64,000 bases of DNA from an uncultured Fidelibacterota bacterium. GTDB taxonomy: Bacteria; Fidelibacterota; Marinisomatia; Marinisomatales; UBA1611. The stretch's first letter is position 1, and each line of letters opens with the position of its first letter. The notes beneath the pieces were generated by a model. The model made no database searches and was not told the DNA's origin. It was given only the letters and a program-made list of their open reading frames with translations. The stretch spans positions 1 to 64,000 of the forward strand of contig CAJWLO010000012.1 of the NCBI GenBank assembly GCA_913043235.1, read 5' to 3'. Below are positions 32,629 to 41,285 of this stretch, piece by piece. The translations under genes and the position numbers were made by a program.

Positions 32629-32710
32629 GGGTAATTTCATTAGGGCCACCATAAGAGGTTATCAAGGTTGAGGACCTTAGAAGGTATGGTGACCCCAATT
32701 ATATTTTGTA

Positions 32711-33541
32711 TTATCTCTTATTTAGCTTAACCATATTATTAAAAAGACCAATGTCTCTATGGCCCCAACCATTATATTTATTTGATTTTGCAAACCAGGC
32801 CTGTCGCTCTTCATCATCTGGCCATGCATTAAGAATAGCTTCCCGATTAATTGATGTATTGTCTGCATCTGCGATGTTGGCATATTCCGTTACTACAATA
32901 ATTGGCGTATCTCCATCACCCAGAGAACCTGACCAGTAGTGCCTTAGCTCCATCCAGCTTAGTATCTTATCATTTTTCATAATCACTTTTTCAAAATATT
33001 CATCTCTTAGGGCTTCCCGCTCTGCACCTGAGCCGCCTTCTACCTCACTCATAGGTTTTAAGTATAATTCCATAATGACAACTATTGTGTTTTCATTTTG
33101 ACTTTTTTTGTGTCGTTTGACTCTACTTGCTACAAGTTCGGTAACCATAACATCTTTATGATAACCCGTGTAATATTTTGAATATGCTCCAAAAAACTCT
33201 CTCCGTTTTTCTTCATTTGGCCAAGCTTTTCGACGCATAGCTCCAGCATTAGCCTGGCTCTCATCGGCATCAGCAATAGATTTCCATTCAGCTATTTGTA
33301 AAATATCATTTCCAGAACCAGTCCAACGATGGGTGAGAAACTTAAAACTCCTTAAGTTCTCATCAAGGCGGTTCATCTTGGAAAAATATTCTTCTGCTTT
33401 TTCTGCCCAATCTTGAGTACTACCATCAGGGTTCTGTTTAAATTGATATTTGGATATAGTGACTACATAATTATCGGGGTTATACTGGCCAAACAAACAT
33501 ATTGTCATAATGGCCCATACGATTAGGGTTCTCATTTTCAT
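32711..33541 (-). CDS. Exported hypothetical protein with two ABM-like halves, 276 aa
   Basis: The signal peptide is 'MRTLIVWAIMTICLFGQ'. Two internal halves share the pattern W-S/T-G-S-G-N/D-x-D-I/T...IADAD (first 'HRWTGSGNDILQIAEWKSIA', second 'HYWSGSLGDGDTPIIVVTEY'), each followed by 'AWPNEEKRREFFGAYSKYY' or 'AWPDDEERQAWFAKSNKYN'. This is a clear internal duplication of an EthD/dimeric alpha-beta-barrel-like unit. The function is unknown; it is exported and next to the similar 31834 protein. Confidence 0.7.
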   Translation of the reverse strand: MKMRTLIVWAIMTICLFGQYNPDNYVVTISKYQFKQNPDGSTQDWAEKAEEYFSKMNRLDENLRSFKFLTHRWTGSGNDILQIAEWKSIADADESQANAGAMRRKAWPNEEKRREFFGAYSKYYTGYHKDVMVTELVASRVKRHKKSQNENTIVVIMELYLKPMSEVEGGSGAEREALRDEYFEKVIMKNDKILSWMELRHYWSGSLGDGDTPIIVVTEYANIADADNTSINREAILNAWPDDEERQAWFAKSNKYNGWGHRDIGLFNNMVKLNKR

Positions 33542-33814
33542 GGGGGTTTCCTTTTTGTTTATTGATTAAATGATAAGGTGCTGGCTTATAGTCTATGGAT
33601 AGAACCTTTGTGGGGTCCATGTGTGGAAGTTTGGGAATCGAGAGTGGGTTTTAGATGGTAATGTAGGGCCGGGATGTATAGGAGTCGACCCGTTGATGAA
33701 TCCCCCGAGTTTGCTGCAATAATTTTGCATTAAAACTCCTGATTCAAATATTTCAAGCCTGCTAGCTCTGATAAAGTATAAAGATGAATTTAAGCTTAAG
33801 TCAATAGCGAATCA

Positions 33815-33832
33815 GCCTTTAATATTAAAGGC
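33815..33832. repeat. Perfect 18-bp palindrome
   Basis: GCCTTTAATATTAAAGGC reads the same on both strands. It lies just upstream of a terminator-like stem. It could be an operator for a dimeric regulator or part of the terminator. Confidence 0.5.
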
Positions 33833-33840
33833 CACCATTA

Positions 33841-33886
33841 AAAAGCCCCAACCGTTTTCGCTCTCAATTCGATAGGATGGGGCTTT
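33841..33886. terminator. Terminator-like stem AAAGCCCCA / TGGGGCTTT
   Basis: A 9-bp perfect stem with a long (about 28-nt) loop. A-rich and T-rich flanks allow function on either strand, downstream of the 33948 gene (minus). Confidence 0.55.
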
Positions 33887-33910
33887 AATCATCTCAGGTT
33901 ATTTGTTATG

Positions 33911-33938
33911 GTAGAGACTTACCATGCTACGCCTCTAT
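33911..33938. repeat. REP-like palindrome copy 4
   Basis: GTAGAGACTTACCATGCTACGCCTCTAT resembles copies 1-3 but is less symmetric. It shares the GTAGAG start and the central CATGC. Confidence 0.5.
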
Positions 33939-33947
33939 TTGGTCATT

Positions 33948-34316
33948 TTATTTTTTGCTATAGGTGTAAAACAGTCCGGAGAAAATAAGCCAAACTGCCT
34001 GTTCGCCATAAAATGCACCGGTTGCTGGTAAATTACCAGCAAACACATGGTAAACATTTAAAACAACAGGAATTAAAGCCATAAAGACAAAGATTGATCC
34101 AACATGAGTTAAGTTTTCTCCTGCCCAATCAGGAAGTTTCCAAACCACAAAAGCGAACATGGCTTGGACCATGGCCGTAAATGTAAACATAATTCTAACT
34201 GCTTCATTATACTCCATTCCAAAGCTATCCATCATGGCTTCTGGTGAAACCAGACCACCCAATGTGAATAGTACAAGAAATCCTGCAAAAATACGGAATA
34301 CAAGTTTAAGATTCAT
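33948..34316 (-). CDS. Four-TM membrane protein, 122 aa
   Basis: Hydrophobic segments are at residues about 5-24 ('LVFRIFAGFLVLFTLGGLV'), 42-60, 70-90 and 100-118. The layout and the 'SPEAMMDSFGMEY' loop resemble the DUF4345/DoxX-like small membrane families, but the assignment is uncertain. It follows the similar-sized 34371 gene after 54 nt on the same strand, and both may be a recently diverged pair. The function is unknown. Confidence 0.65.
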   Translation of the reverse strand: MNLKLVFRIFAGFLVLFTLGGLVSPEAMMDSFGMEYNEAVRIMFTFTAMVQAMFAFVVWKLPDWAGENLTHVGSIFVFMALIPVVLNVYHVFAGNLPATGAFYGEQAVWLIFSGLFYTYSKK

Positions 34317-34370
34317 ATAATCCTCATTTGTTTATTGATTTGATGATCCAAAAAATCATTTTTTAGTTTT

Positions 34371-34739
34371 TTAAGAAGCAAAATATCCAATTGTAATTAA
34401 CCCAGAAAAAATAAATAGAGGTGGAATAGGAATATCGTCCATAAATCCACGCAATTTACCTGATATAATTGTTGCCATAATCACAGCTAATCCAATTTGA
34501 AGTCCAGTCAAAAGTATTGTGGCAGAATCGTTAGGTAAATTCCTACAATAAACTGCAATAATACCAACCGCTATAAAAGCTCCACCAATAACAATTCGCA
34601 TGGCTGCACCAGGATTGACCGCAGCTTCATGTAAATCACCCATTACAATTTGATTAAATTTCTTTGGCATTAGGTTTTTTACTAGGCCAAGTAAAATCAT
34701 AACGCTGCCAATAATGGTTAGGGCTACACTGGTATCCAT
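34371..34739 (-). CDS. Four-TM membrane protein, 122 aa (DUF4345-like)
   Basis: I choose ATG 34739 because AAGGAG lies just upstream; the track start is farther out. The segments 'ALTIIGSVMILLGLVKNL', 'MRIVIGGAFIAVGIIAVYC', 'LTGLQIGLAVIMATIISG' and 'PPLFIFSGLITIGYF' predict four helices. The position of the 'NPGAAMRIVIGG' motif recalls DUF4345. It is a probable partner of the neighbouring 122-aa membrane protein. Confidence 0.65.
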   Translation of the reverse strand: MDTSVALTIIGSVMILLGLVKNLMPKKFNQIVMGDLHEAAVNPGAAMRIVIGGAFIAVGIIAVYCRNLPNDSATILLTGLQIGLAVIMATIISGKLRGFMDDIPIPPLFIFSGLITIGYFAS

Positions 34740-34926
34740 GTGATACTCCTTATGTTGGTTTGGTATGGAGAAATAGGCAGACATCGCGAGTGAACCCCTC
34801 GGAAGCTAATCCCTCGATTGGTTCGAATAAATGTATGAATATGTTGCCTAAATGATTGGTTAACAGATATTACTGCTTACCATAAAATAGACCGGGTACA
34901 GTCAGGATGTCAATAAATATTACTGA

Positions 34927-35482
34927 TTAGCGAAACAGGATGGGAATGCCCACATAGCAGGAATACAATAGATAATTATCAAATTGATCCAGGGTTGCTG
35001 CTTCAAGAATAAGTGTATCATTAAACATTATTGCCGGGATATTGATTGTTGTACTAACCATGCCGCTATCATTTAAAATTGAAGAGGTGGGCACCATAAT
35101 TGGCTTGAATTTTGAAGTATCTCCATTATATGTCACATTGAGTCGCCATTAATATATGTCCATTCATCATCAACAAAACGACGTTTTCGATAATAACCTG
35201 AAGTGTCATCATCTAATGTACATAGGTTGCTATGCCAATTCAGTTGGATATCGTCTAAATCATCATATTCGAAGGATTGGTAATCACGAGTACCCAAATA
35301 GGCATAGACACGATGAGTTGCTTGTTCTGACTGGCTCGAGGGGTTCAAAATATAATATCCAGCACTATTCTGCGGAATTTGGGTAACAAAATGAGAATCA
35401 ACTCTTTACCTGTCCGTTAATCCCACCACACACATGAAATTAAAAGGCAACTAGCTATAATGAGCAAATTACGTATCATCAT
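34927..35482 (-). pseudogene. Frameshifted lipoprotein gene
   Basis: From ATG 35482 or 35479 the frame encodes a lipoprotein signal 'RNLLIIASCLLISC' and then stops after 'VWWD'. A shifted frame continues 'DSHFVTQIPQNSAGYYILNP' into the ORF 35133-35348, which ends at 'WTYINGD'. A second shift restores 'NVTYNGDTSKFKPIMVPTSS' into the ORF 34927-35136, which ends 'YVGIPILF'. At least two frameshifts and one nonsense codon are needed to join them, so this is a decayed exported lipoprotein of about 170 residues. The two track ORFs are pieces of it, not separate genes. Confidence 0.75.
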
Positions 35483-35606
35483 CAACATCCTCTACGCGGA
35501 TGAAGTCTTTGAGGCTCCATCCTTTTTCTGCGACGATCCGTTTGATACTGAGGAGGCCAATCACGATAAGGATAATCCAAAAGATTTGAACGGCAGAAAA
35601 GTTCAT
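35469..35606 (-). CDS. Single-TM small membrane protein, 45 aa
   Basis: Found by hand: 'MNFSAVQIFWIILIVIGLLS' then 'KRIVAEKGWSLKDFIRVEDV' ending in Asp-rich DDDT. One membrane helix and a charged tail. Its last codons overlap the start of the lipoprotein pseudogene. No SD is visible before ATG 35606. It may be a leftover partner of the decayed lipoprotein. Confidence 0.45.
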   Translation of the reverse strand: MNFSAVQIFWIILIVIGLLSIKRIVAEKGWSLKDFIRVEDVDDDT

Positions 35607-35685
35607 TAAAAAAAATTGCTCATGTCATCAAAAATCAATTTTAAAATTACGAGGGTATTACCCAAAAAGTTGGTCATTGCATTAA

Positions 35686-37119
35686 TTATTTTTGAGAAAT
35701 AGGTGGCGGTCCCGGAGGAATCATTGGCTCATATTTAGTAGATCCTTTTCTCTCCTTAAACTCTGCTTTTACTTCTTTCACCAGTTGTGGATTTTCAAAT
35801 AAATCTACCATGGTCATACCTAAAGCCTTTGATGCATGAATCAATCCTTTGTGACCAATAGACATTCCTGTGCAAGCCACTACTGCCCAAGAATGCCAAG
35901 GGGCATCTTTCGGCGCCACCGGCGTTGAGAGCCGCACAACAGGAACAATTTGACTAACATCCCCTACATCCGTAGAACCACCCTGCGCGGGCATGGTCTC
36001 TTTAATAGGATGAATGATACCATCCATTCCTACTTCCGGCTTGCCTGTTTCACGCTGGATGGCCTTCGCATATTCGTCTTCTGATTTGGTGTAAGTAATT
36101 GGTCCAAGCATTTCAAAATTACTTTGAATGGCTTGTGCACCGCGGCGATTGGGTAAAATTTCATAAATTCCTGAAATAAGCTGAATCTCATGTTCCACTT
36201 CGGCCATGAGTGCCCCGGCGGCAGCCATTTTCTTTACACGCTCATACACCACGTTCAAACTCTCCCGATCATTCTCTCTCACACGAACCCAAATTTGGGC
36301 CTTGTCCGGGACTACGTTCACCACATCACCAGCTTTTTCAATTTGGTAGTGAATCCGGGCTGTGGGTTTGATATGCTCTCGATAATAATTGATGCCTGTG
36401 GTAAAGAGCTCCATCCCATCCACAGCACTGAATCCATTGAATGGATCTGCAGAGGCATGGGCGGTTTTCCCAGTGAATTTTACGCGAAAGTCAATGAGGG
36501 CCTTGCTACTCTGAGTGGCCGCTTCCATATCGGCACCGGGATGCCAATCCATACATACATCTAAGTCATTAAATAGGCCGGCTCGGGCGAACCAAACTTT
36601 ACCAAAAATGGTCTCTTCAGCGGGCGTACCGTAAAATACAATTGTCCCTTTCAGTTTACCTTTGGCCATCAATTCTTTAATGGCGATGGCGGCACCAAGA
36701 CTACCGGTTCCATAAATATTATGCCCACACCCGTGGCCTGGAGCGCCTTCAACAAGGGCTTCTTTTGTGGCTTGCTGTTTTTGTGATATTCCTGCGTTAG
36801 CATCAAATTCACCAAGGATACCAATCCGCGGACGGCCTGAACCATAGGTGGCGATGAAAGCAGTGGGCATCCCGGCCACACCCCGTTCTACACTGAAGCC
36901 GTTCTTTTCTGCATAGTCCGCTAAAATTTTTGAGGACTTATATTCTTCAAGTGCCAACTCAGCATTATGCCAAATGGCATCACTAATTTTGATAAGGGCT
37001 TCACGGTGTTTATCGATAGATTTGTCGATGGCCTTCTTGTTCTTGGACCAATCATCGCTAGCGATGAGCATGGTCGAGCCTAAAAAGATGATAAAAATTG
37101 ATTTCATTAATCTTAACAT
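35686..37119 (-). CDS. Exported M20 family amidohydrolase (AbgB-like)
   Basis: An AGGAGG SD supports ATG 37119. The signal peptide is 'MKSIFIIFLGSTMLIAS'. The metal-site motif 'GAPGHGCGHNIYGTGSLG', the Glu pair in 'YGTPAEET' and 'CMDWHPGADME', and the dimerisation-domain 'FTGKTAHASADPFNGFSAVD' match the M20D amidohydrolases, close to p-aminobenzoyl-glutamate hydrolase subunit B. It removes an amino acid from an amide-linked substrate in the periplasm. It is the last gene of a long minus-strand series of hydrolases. Confidence 0.92.
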   Translation of the reverse strand: MLRLMKSIFIIFLGSTMLIASDDWSKNKKAIDKSIDKHREALIKISDAIWHNAELALEEYKSSKILADYAEKNGFSVERGVAGMPTAFIATYGSGRPRIGILGEFDANAGISQKQQATKEALVEGAPGHGCGHNIYGTGSLGAAIAIKELMAKGKLKGTIVFYGTPAEETIFGKVWFARAGLFNDLDVCMDWHPGADMEAATQSSKALIDFRVKFTGKTAHASADPFNGFSAVDGMELFTTGINYYREHIKPTARIHYQIEKAGDVVNVVPDKAQIWVRVRENDRESLNVVYERVKKMAAAGALMAEVEHEIQLISGIYEILPNRRGAQAIQSNFEMLGPITYTKSEDEYAKAIQRETGKPEVGMDGIIHPIKETMPAQGGSTDVGDVSQIVPVVRLSTPVAPKDAPWHSWAVVACTGMSIGHKGLIHASKALGMTMVDLFENPQLVKEVKAEFKERKGSTKYEPMIPPGPPPISQK

Positions 37120-37233
37120 TGCTAACCTCCTTTAGTCAAAAAATCCGATTAAAATTACATTAATTATTTTTCGTATATCATACCTAAGACAAATACAGAT
37201 CAATAAGAATGACATATTGATTTAACATTTCAT

Positions 37234-38754
37234 TTAATTCCCCTTCCGAGGGAGTTTTTCATCGAGCATTGCTGTATGATATACGAATGATGCCACAATT
37301 ACAGCATTTTTTTTGATATCGTCAATTGGAATTGTATCAAAAAAATCTAAATTGGTGTGGCCGCCAGTACCACCAACACGATCCTGAAGAAATTGAAAGG
37401 CAGGTAAACCGGCCCGGTCAAAAGGGATGTGATCTGTGCTGCCCACACTTTGAGATGCAATAGTATTCATCTGTAAATCCTTGAATGGGCGTATCCATGA
37501 AGTGAATGCTTCTCGCACATATTCATTGTCCTGTAAGTAAATACCTCTATATTGTCCAGGTCCGTAGTCTTGGTTAAAGTAAGCTGAAAATTTATCATAG
37601 CCAGTTTTCTTTCCCACATCTGGATCATTTGGATTCCCAAAATGTTTATTTACATACTCCCTGGAGCCATGGAGCCCCTGCTCTTCTCCAGACCAGAGTG
37701 CAATGCGGATGGTACGCCTTGGCTGCGCGCCTATCGCCTTTAATATACGCATGGCTTCGAGCATAACTGCTACTCCAGATGTATTGTCTGAGGCATTTGG
37801 GCTTGCATGCCACGTATCAAAATGAGCACCTAACATTACCATTTCATCTTTTAAATCAGTCCCAGAAATCTCACCCAACACATTACGTGCTTCCCGGCGT
37901 TTTCTTCCAATTTCCGTTTGAATTTCAATATCAATTTTTACGGGAATATCCCGTTCTGTAATCCGCACCATACGGTTATAATGTTCAGGCGTGACGGCAA
38001 CAATAGGCAGATGATCTGTTGTTCCTTTTCGATCCCATTTATCCTTTTTTGCTCCGGGTCGGGCAAACCCTCTTACAGCGGCGATCCAACCACTGGGGGA
38101 TTCCAGTATCACAGCAACACCTTCAGCTTTGAAGAATGCATTTCGTTCCTCGGAACCAACTAAGTCTGGATTGACAGGTCCACGAGGACCTCTGGGAGGT
38201 TTTGGAAGAGGCTTTTCTGAAATAGCTTTCAACTGTTCTTCCGTATAGCGCTCAATTCCATCACGGTAACGATTCTGATCAATTGAAACCTGGGGCGAAG
38301 CTAAAACAGCTTTTCCTCTCAATTGTCCGCGATACCTATCTAAGTCAGCTTTTGTCTTAATATCAGTTCTTACAACTTCAAGTTTTTGTCTACCATTAAT
38401 ACCCGGCGTATGGGCGATAGGATACCCCACCATGGTCTGGTAATCAGGTTCAATCATATGGAGAGAGAAAAAGGTATTATCCCAGCTCACACCATAATCC
38501 ATAAAGGGTTCTATTTCAATATTTCTAAGCCCGATGCGCTGCATTTCCTTGACTGCCCAATCCTGAGCTCGGCGCATATCTTCCGAATTGGTGAGGCGTG
38601 CACCCAGAACATCGGTCATATAGGACAATGTATTGGCAATTTCTGAACGCAGAAAACCTTCTTCTCGAATTTTTGCCACAACCTCCCATTCAACAGGATA
38701 GCTTTCTTGAGCATTAAGCCATGAAGTACAAAAAATAAAGAATAATTTTTTCAT
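37234..38754 (-). CDS. Exported M28 family aminopeptidase
   Basis: The signal peptide is 'MKKLFFIFCTSWLNAQ'. A PA domain is inserted between residues about 130 and 270. The two-zinc site shows 'MLGAHFDTWHASPNASDNTS', 'LWSGEEQGLHGSREYV' (Glu-Glu), 'YFNQDYGPGQY' and 'GSTDHIPFDRAGLPAF'. It should release N-terminal amino acids from peptides in the periplasm or outside. It starts 16 nt from the DUF885 gene stop upstream on the same strand. Confidence 0.93.
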   Translation of the reverse strand: MKKLFFIFCTSWLNAQESYPVEWEVVAKIREEGFLRSEIANTLSYMTDVLGARLTNSEDMRRAQDWAVKEMQRIGLRNIEIEPFMDYGVSWDNTFFSLHMIEPDYQTMVGYPIAHTPGINGRQKLEVVRTDIKTKADLDRYRGQLRGKAVLASPQVSIDQNRYRDGIERYTEEQLKAISEKPLPKPPRGPRGPVNPDLVGSEERNAFFKAEGVAVILESPSGWIAAVRGFARPGAKKDKWDRKGTTDHLPIVAVTPEHYNRMVRITERDIPVKIDIEIQTEIGRKRREARNVLGEISGTDLKDEMVMLGAHFDTWHASPNASDNTSGVAVMLEAMRILKAIGAQPRRTIRIALWSGEEQGLHGSREYVNKHFGNPNDPDVGKKTGYDKFSAYFNQDYGPGQYRGIYLQDNEYVREAFTSWIRPFKDLQMNTIASQSVGSTDHIPFDRAGLPAFQFLQDRVGGTGGHTNLDFFDTIPIDDIKKNAVIVASFVYHTAMLDEKLPRKGN

Positions 38755-38770
38755 AATTTAGAATTTCAAA

Positions 38771-40372
38771 TTAATTCGCCATCATTTCCTGTCGGACCAA
38801 CTCTACGGGGATATGCCCCGCCCGATTGAATCGATCCAAAAATTCTTTCAATGTGAAAAGCTTACCTTCTGTTTCCAACTTTTCTGCATACTGAGCCATG
38901 AGGTTTTCAATCAAATATTTCCCTGTGATATAACAAGTGCCGTACCCCGGCTGGCGCAGATAGAGATGCTGTTCGAACTGAAGCAAATGAGGCTCTCGCT
39001 CCATCCATCCTCTGGGTGTCCATTTCACATGGACCTGCCCCGCCTCTGCCATGGTCATCATATTGGCATGGGCATAGAGTGAACCCAATCCTCTGGCAGC
39101 ACGCTGGGCTAGCATGATCCAAACAATCTCCCGGGATCGAGGACTATCATTATACAGGCCCGCATGCATGAACATTTCTTCCACCGCCGTGGCAATACCT
39201 TCACTTTTCGAATCATACATATTATAAAGAGGTGGTCCATGGCGGATTGGGTTTGGATTTGGATTGTCTCGAACTTCTGCCAGATCAAACCAATGGTAAA
39301 AATGGGAATATAACGGTAAGGGATCCATATGAAGACCGATGGAGAAAAAGTTTCGTTTATCTTTGGGGACATATTTACCCATATGCGCTCTCAAAGCAGG
39401 TTCCATATTATCCTTAATCACCATTATATCATTTTCCTTTAAAAACCGCATCATGCGCTGCACACCTTTTTCGGTTAGTTCAGCAAATTCTTCTGGCGTG
39501 TCGGCTGCTTTTAGAGGAGGTAGATTTTTATTTCTTTCTTCCTCTAATTTTAATGATGACCAAGCCCGATCCAATTCCCGTTGAAGAAGCTGCACTTCCT
39601 CTTCCCAGGTGATGGGAACGCGGTGGACGTTTTTCTGATACCAAGTATAATTGTCCTTACCAATACCAGATGGCCCCGTCTTTTTGTGTGCTTCGCCTTT
39701 CAGCCATTGAATAAAGGCCTCATTGGCGACTTGGGCCTTTCCTGCAGCTGACAGGAGCTTTTCATCGGCTCGCCGGTCTTGGTATTTTAGAAGCTGCTGT
39801 TCAATGGTTTTGAGACTTTCTCCTTGACTCTGGATATCATTAATGCCTGCAACCCACAGGTCTCTCGCATTCCCATTGAGATTACTTTTTGCTTGTTCCA
39901 GGAATGCGGGTATGAGTTCCAATTCTTGTAAAAATTTGGATTTATATTTTCCTGTTAATGGCCATTCGTATTGCCAATATTCCAATAGAGCGTGGTTAGT
40001 GGGTCCTTCATGAGCGGGGACGTCACTTTGGTACATCCACACCGTTTGGTAAAAAGCGGGATCTCTTTCCCAGGACTTCAGAACGCGGCGATTGAAATCG
40101 TAACCATTCATTTCTGCTTCCACGATTTGCCAATCCACCTGCATAGATACAAGCCAGCCGGTGGTGTCGATTTTGGCCAATCGTTTTTGCAGTGCCTTGA
40201 ATGGACGATGCCGTTTTTTGAACTGCCTTTTGGTATAATCCGGCGCTCCATTTAATAAGGGAGGACTTTCAAATACGCGCCAATCCTTAAAGAGGGTTTG
40301 GAGGTCTTCATAATTATCTGGTGTTTGACCAAAAACAAAACCCAGTATCAATATAAATGTAATTTTTCTCAT
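38771..40372 (-). CDS. Exported DUF885 family metallopeptidase-like protein
   Basis: The signal peptide is 'MRKITFILILGFVFGQ'. The DUF885 zinc-protease-like signature is 'ESKSEGIATAVEEMFMHAGL' with the helix 'IVWIMLAQRAARGLGSLYAH'; 'EGIATAVEEM' replaces the usual HExxH-like 'EGWAhYxE', so the catalytic status is uncertain. A late 'QPGYGTCYITGKYLIENLMA' segment is family-typical. It is 533 aa, the normal length. The family includes dipeptidyl carboxypeptidase-like enzymes. Confidence 0.85.
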   Translation of the reverse strand: MRKITFILILGFVFGQTPDNYEDLQTLFKDWRVFESPPLLNGAPDYTKRQFKKRHRPFKALQKRLAKIDTTGWLVSMQVDWQIVEAEMNGYDFNRRVLKSWERDPAFYQTVWMYQSDVPAHEGPTNHALLEYWQYEWPLTGKYKSKFLQELELIPAFLEQAKSNLNGNARDLWVAGINDIQSQGESLKTIEQQLLKYQDRRADEKLLSAAGKAQVANEAFIQWLKGEAHKKTGPSGIGKDNYTWYQKNVHRVPITWEEEVQLLQRELDRAWSSLKLEEERNKNLPPLKAADTPEEFAELTEKGVQRMMRFLKENDIMVIKDNMEPALRAHMGKYVPKDKRNFFSIGLHMDPLPLYSHFYHWFDLAEVRDNPNPNPIRHGPPLYNMYDSKSEGIATAVEEMFMHAGLYNDSPRSREIVWIMLAQRAARGLGSLYAHANMMTMAEAGQVHVKWTPRGWMEREPHLLQFEQHLYLRQPGYGTCYITGKYLIENLMAQYAEKLETEGKLFTLKEFLDRFNRAGHIPVELVRQEMMAN

Positions 40373-40406
40373 CCCAACACCTTATCCAATCCGGAATTAA
40401 ATCGTT

Positions 40407-41258
40407 TCATTCTTCCTCCACCACTATAACAATCTTATCCGCCTTTGGACTGATCGCCAACCGGGTGATGCTCTTTAACCCATAATTTGAGAGGTCGGCG
40501 ATTCGCACCCAATCCAAATGGTTGTATGGATCGAAATTATAAAGGACACTCCCTTTCCCCATAATGAGGACGCCGGAATGGGTGACCACAAAATCTTCCG
40601 ATTCGTCTAGTGTGTGAATCATGATTTCAATTTCTCCAGATTCCAGATCGACAGTATTCACCGTCCATGGTGTTTGCTTTTTGCTAATGTATGCAACCTG
40701 ATTGGACTTGGGTAATTTTAAGATGGTTCGGCCAATGGTGTCGTCTAAAATTGTGTTTACACCCGTTTTTATGTTGGAATGCTGCAGTGTGAATGGTTCT
40801 CCTAAAACAAAAGAAACAAGCTCGTCTCTACCAACCCATCCGTGGTAACCAATTTTTAAATCTTTCACCAGTTCTGTTGACTTTCCGGAGTACATGCTGT
40901 ACGAGTAAAGCCGCTGATAACCATCAGGATCGAGGCGAATTGCCGAAAAGGTATTACTGGACCTAATTTGTAGTGGCGAGTATTCGCCACCCTCTGTATT
41001 GGTCAGCCACGTTTTTTTCTTTGTTCGGATATTATAGCTAACTATATCAGTCTGTTGATTCCGTGTAGAGGCAAACAATACTTGCCGCCCGTTTTTCATA
41101 AATGATGGCTGGTTGTCATAACCAGGGTTATTTGAAATATTGACAGGATTAGTAAGGGAATACTGACCATTCACTTTACTGAGTTCAAAGAGGTATACCT
41201 CAGTAGGTGTTTGGCTATAGATCAAGGTTATCCAACAGTATAAAATTAATTTTTTCAT
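40407..41258 (-). CDS. Exported TolB/WD40-like beta-propeller protein
   Basis: The signal peptide is 'MKKLILYCWITLIYSQ'. Repeated blades include 'GYDNQPSFMKNGRQVLFAST' and 'GEYSPLQIRSSNTFSAIRLD', the PD40 (WD40-like Ile-Asp) pattern, over residues about 35-270. No catalytic domain follows, unlike the S9 peptidases. It may be a binding or sensor protein. It is between the aldo/keto reductase and DUF885 genes. Confidence 0.82.
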   Translation of the reverse strand: MKKLILYCWITLIYSQTPTEVYLFELSKVNGQYSLTNPVNISNNPGYDNQPSFMKNGRQVLFASTRNQQTDIVSYNIRTKKKTWLTNTEGGEYSPLQIRSSNTFSAIRLDPDGYQRLYSYSMYSGKSTELVKDLKIGYHGWVGRDELVSFVLGEPFTLQHSNIKTGVNTILDDTIGRTILKLPKSNQVAYISKKQTPWTVNTVDLESGEIEIMIHTLDESEDFVVTHSGVLIMGKGSVLYNFDPYNHLDWVRIADLSNYGLKSITRLAISPKADKIVIVVEEE

Positions 41259-41285
41259 TTAAATTTCTTTCGAAATGGCCGGACC

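Larger units (their letters stand above)
33542..33947. other. 406-nt intergenic region with stacked palindromes, no gene
   Basis: No ORF with coding character was found. The region contains the 18-bp perfect palindrome at 33815-33832, a terminator stem at 33841-33886, REP-like copy 4 at 33911 and a possible degraded fifth copy beginning GTAGGGCCGGG near 33663. It may hold promoters for the minus-strand genes that follow. Confidence 0.6.

Noticed and set aside
34927-35348. Two separate small proteins (69 and 71 aa)
   Set aside because: They join with an upstream lipoprotein signal through frameshifts and are better read as one pseudogene.
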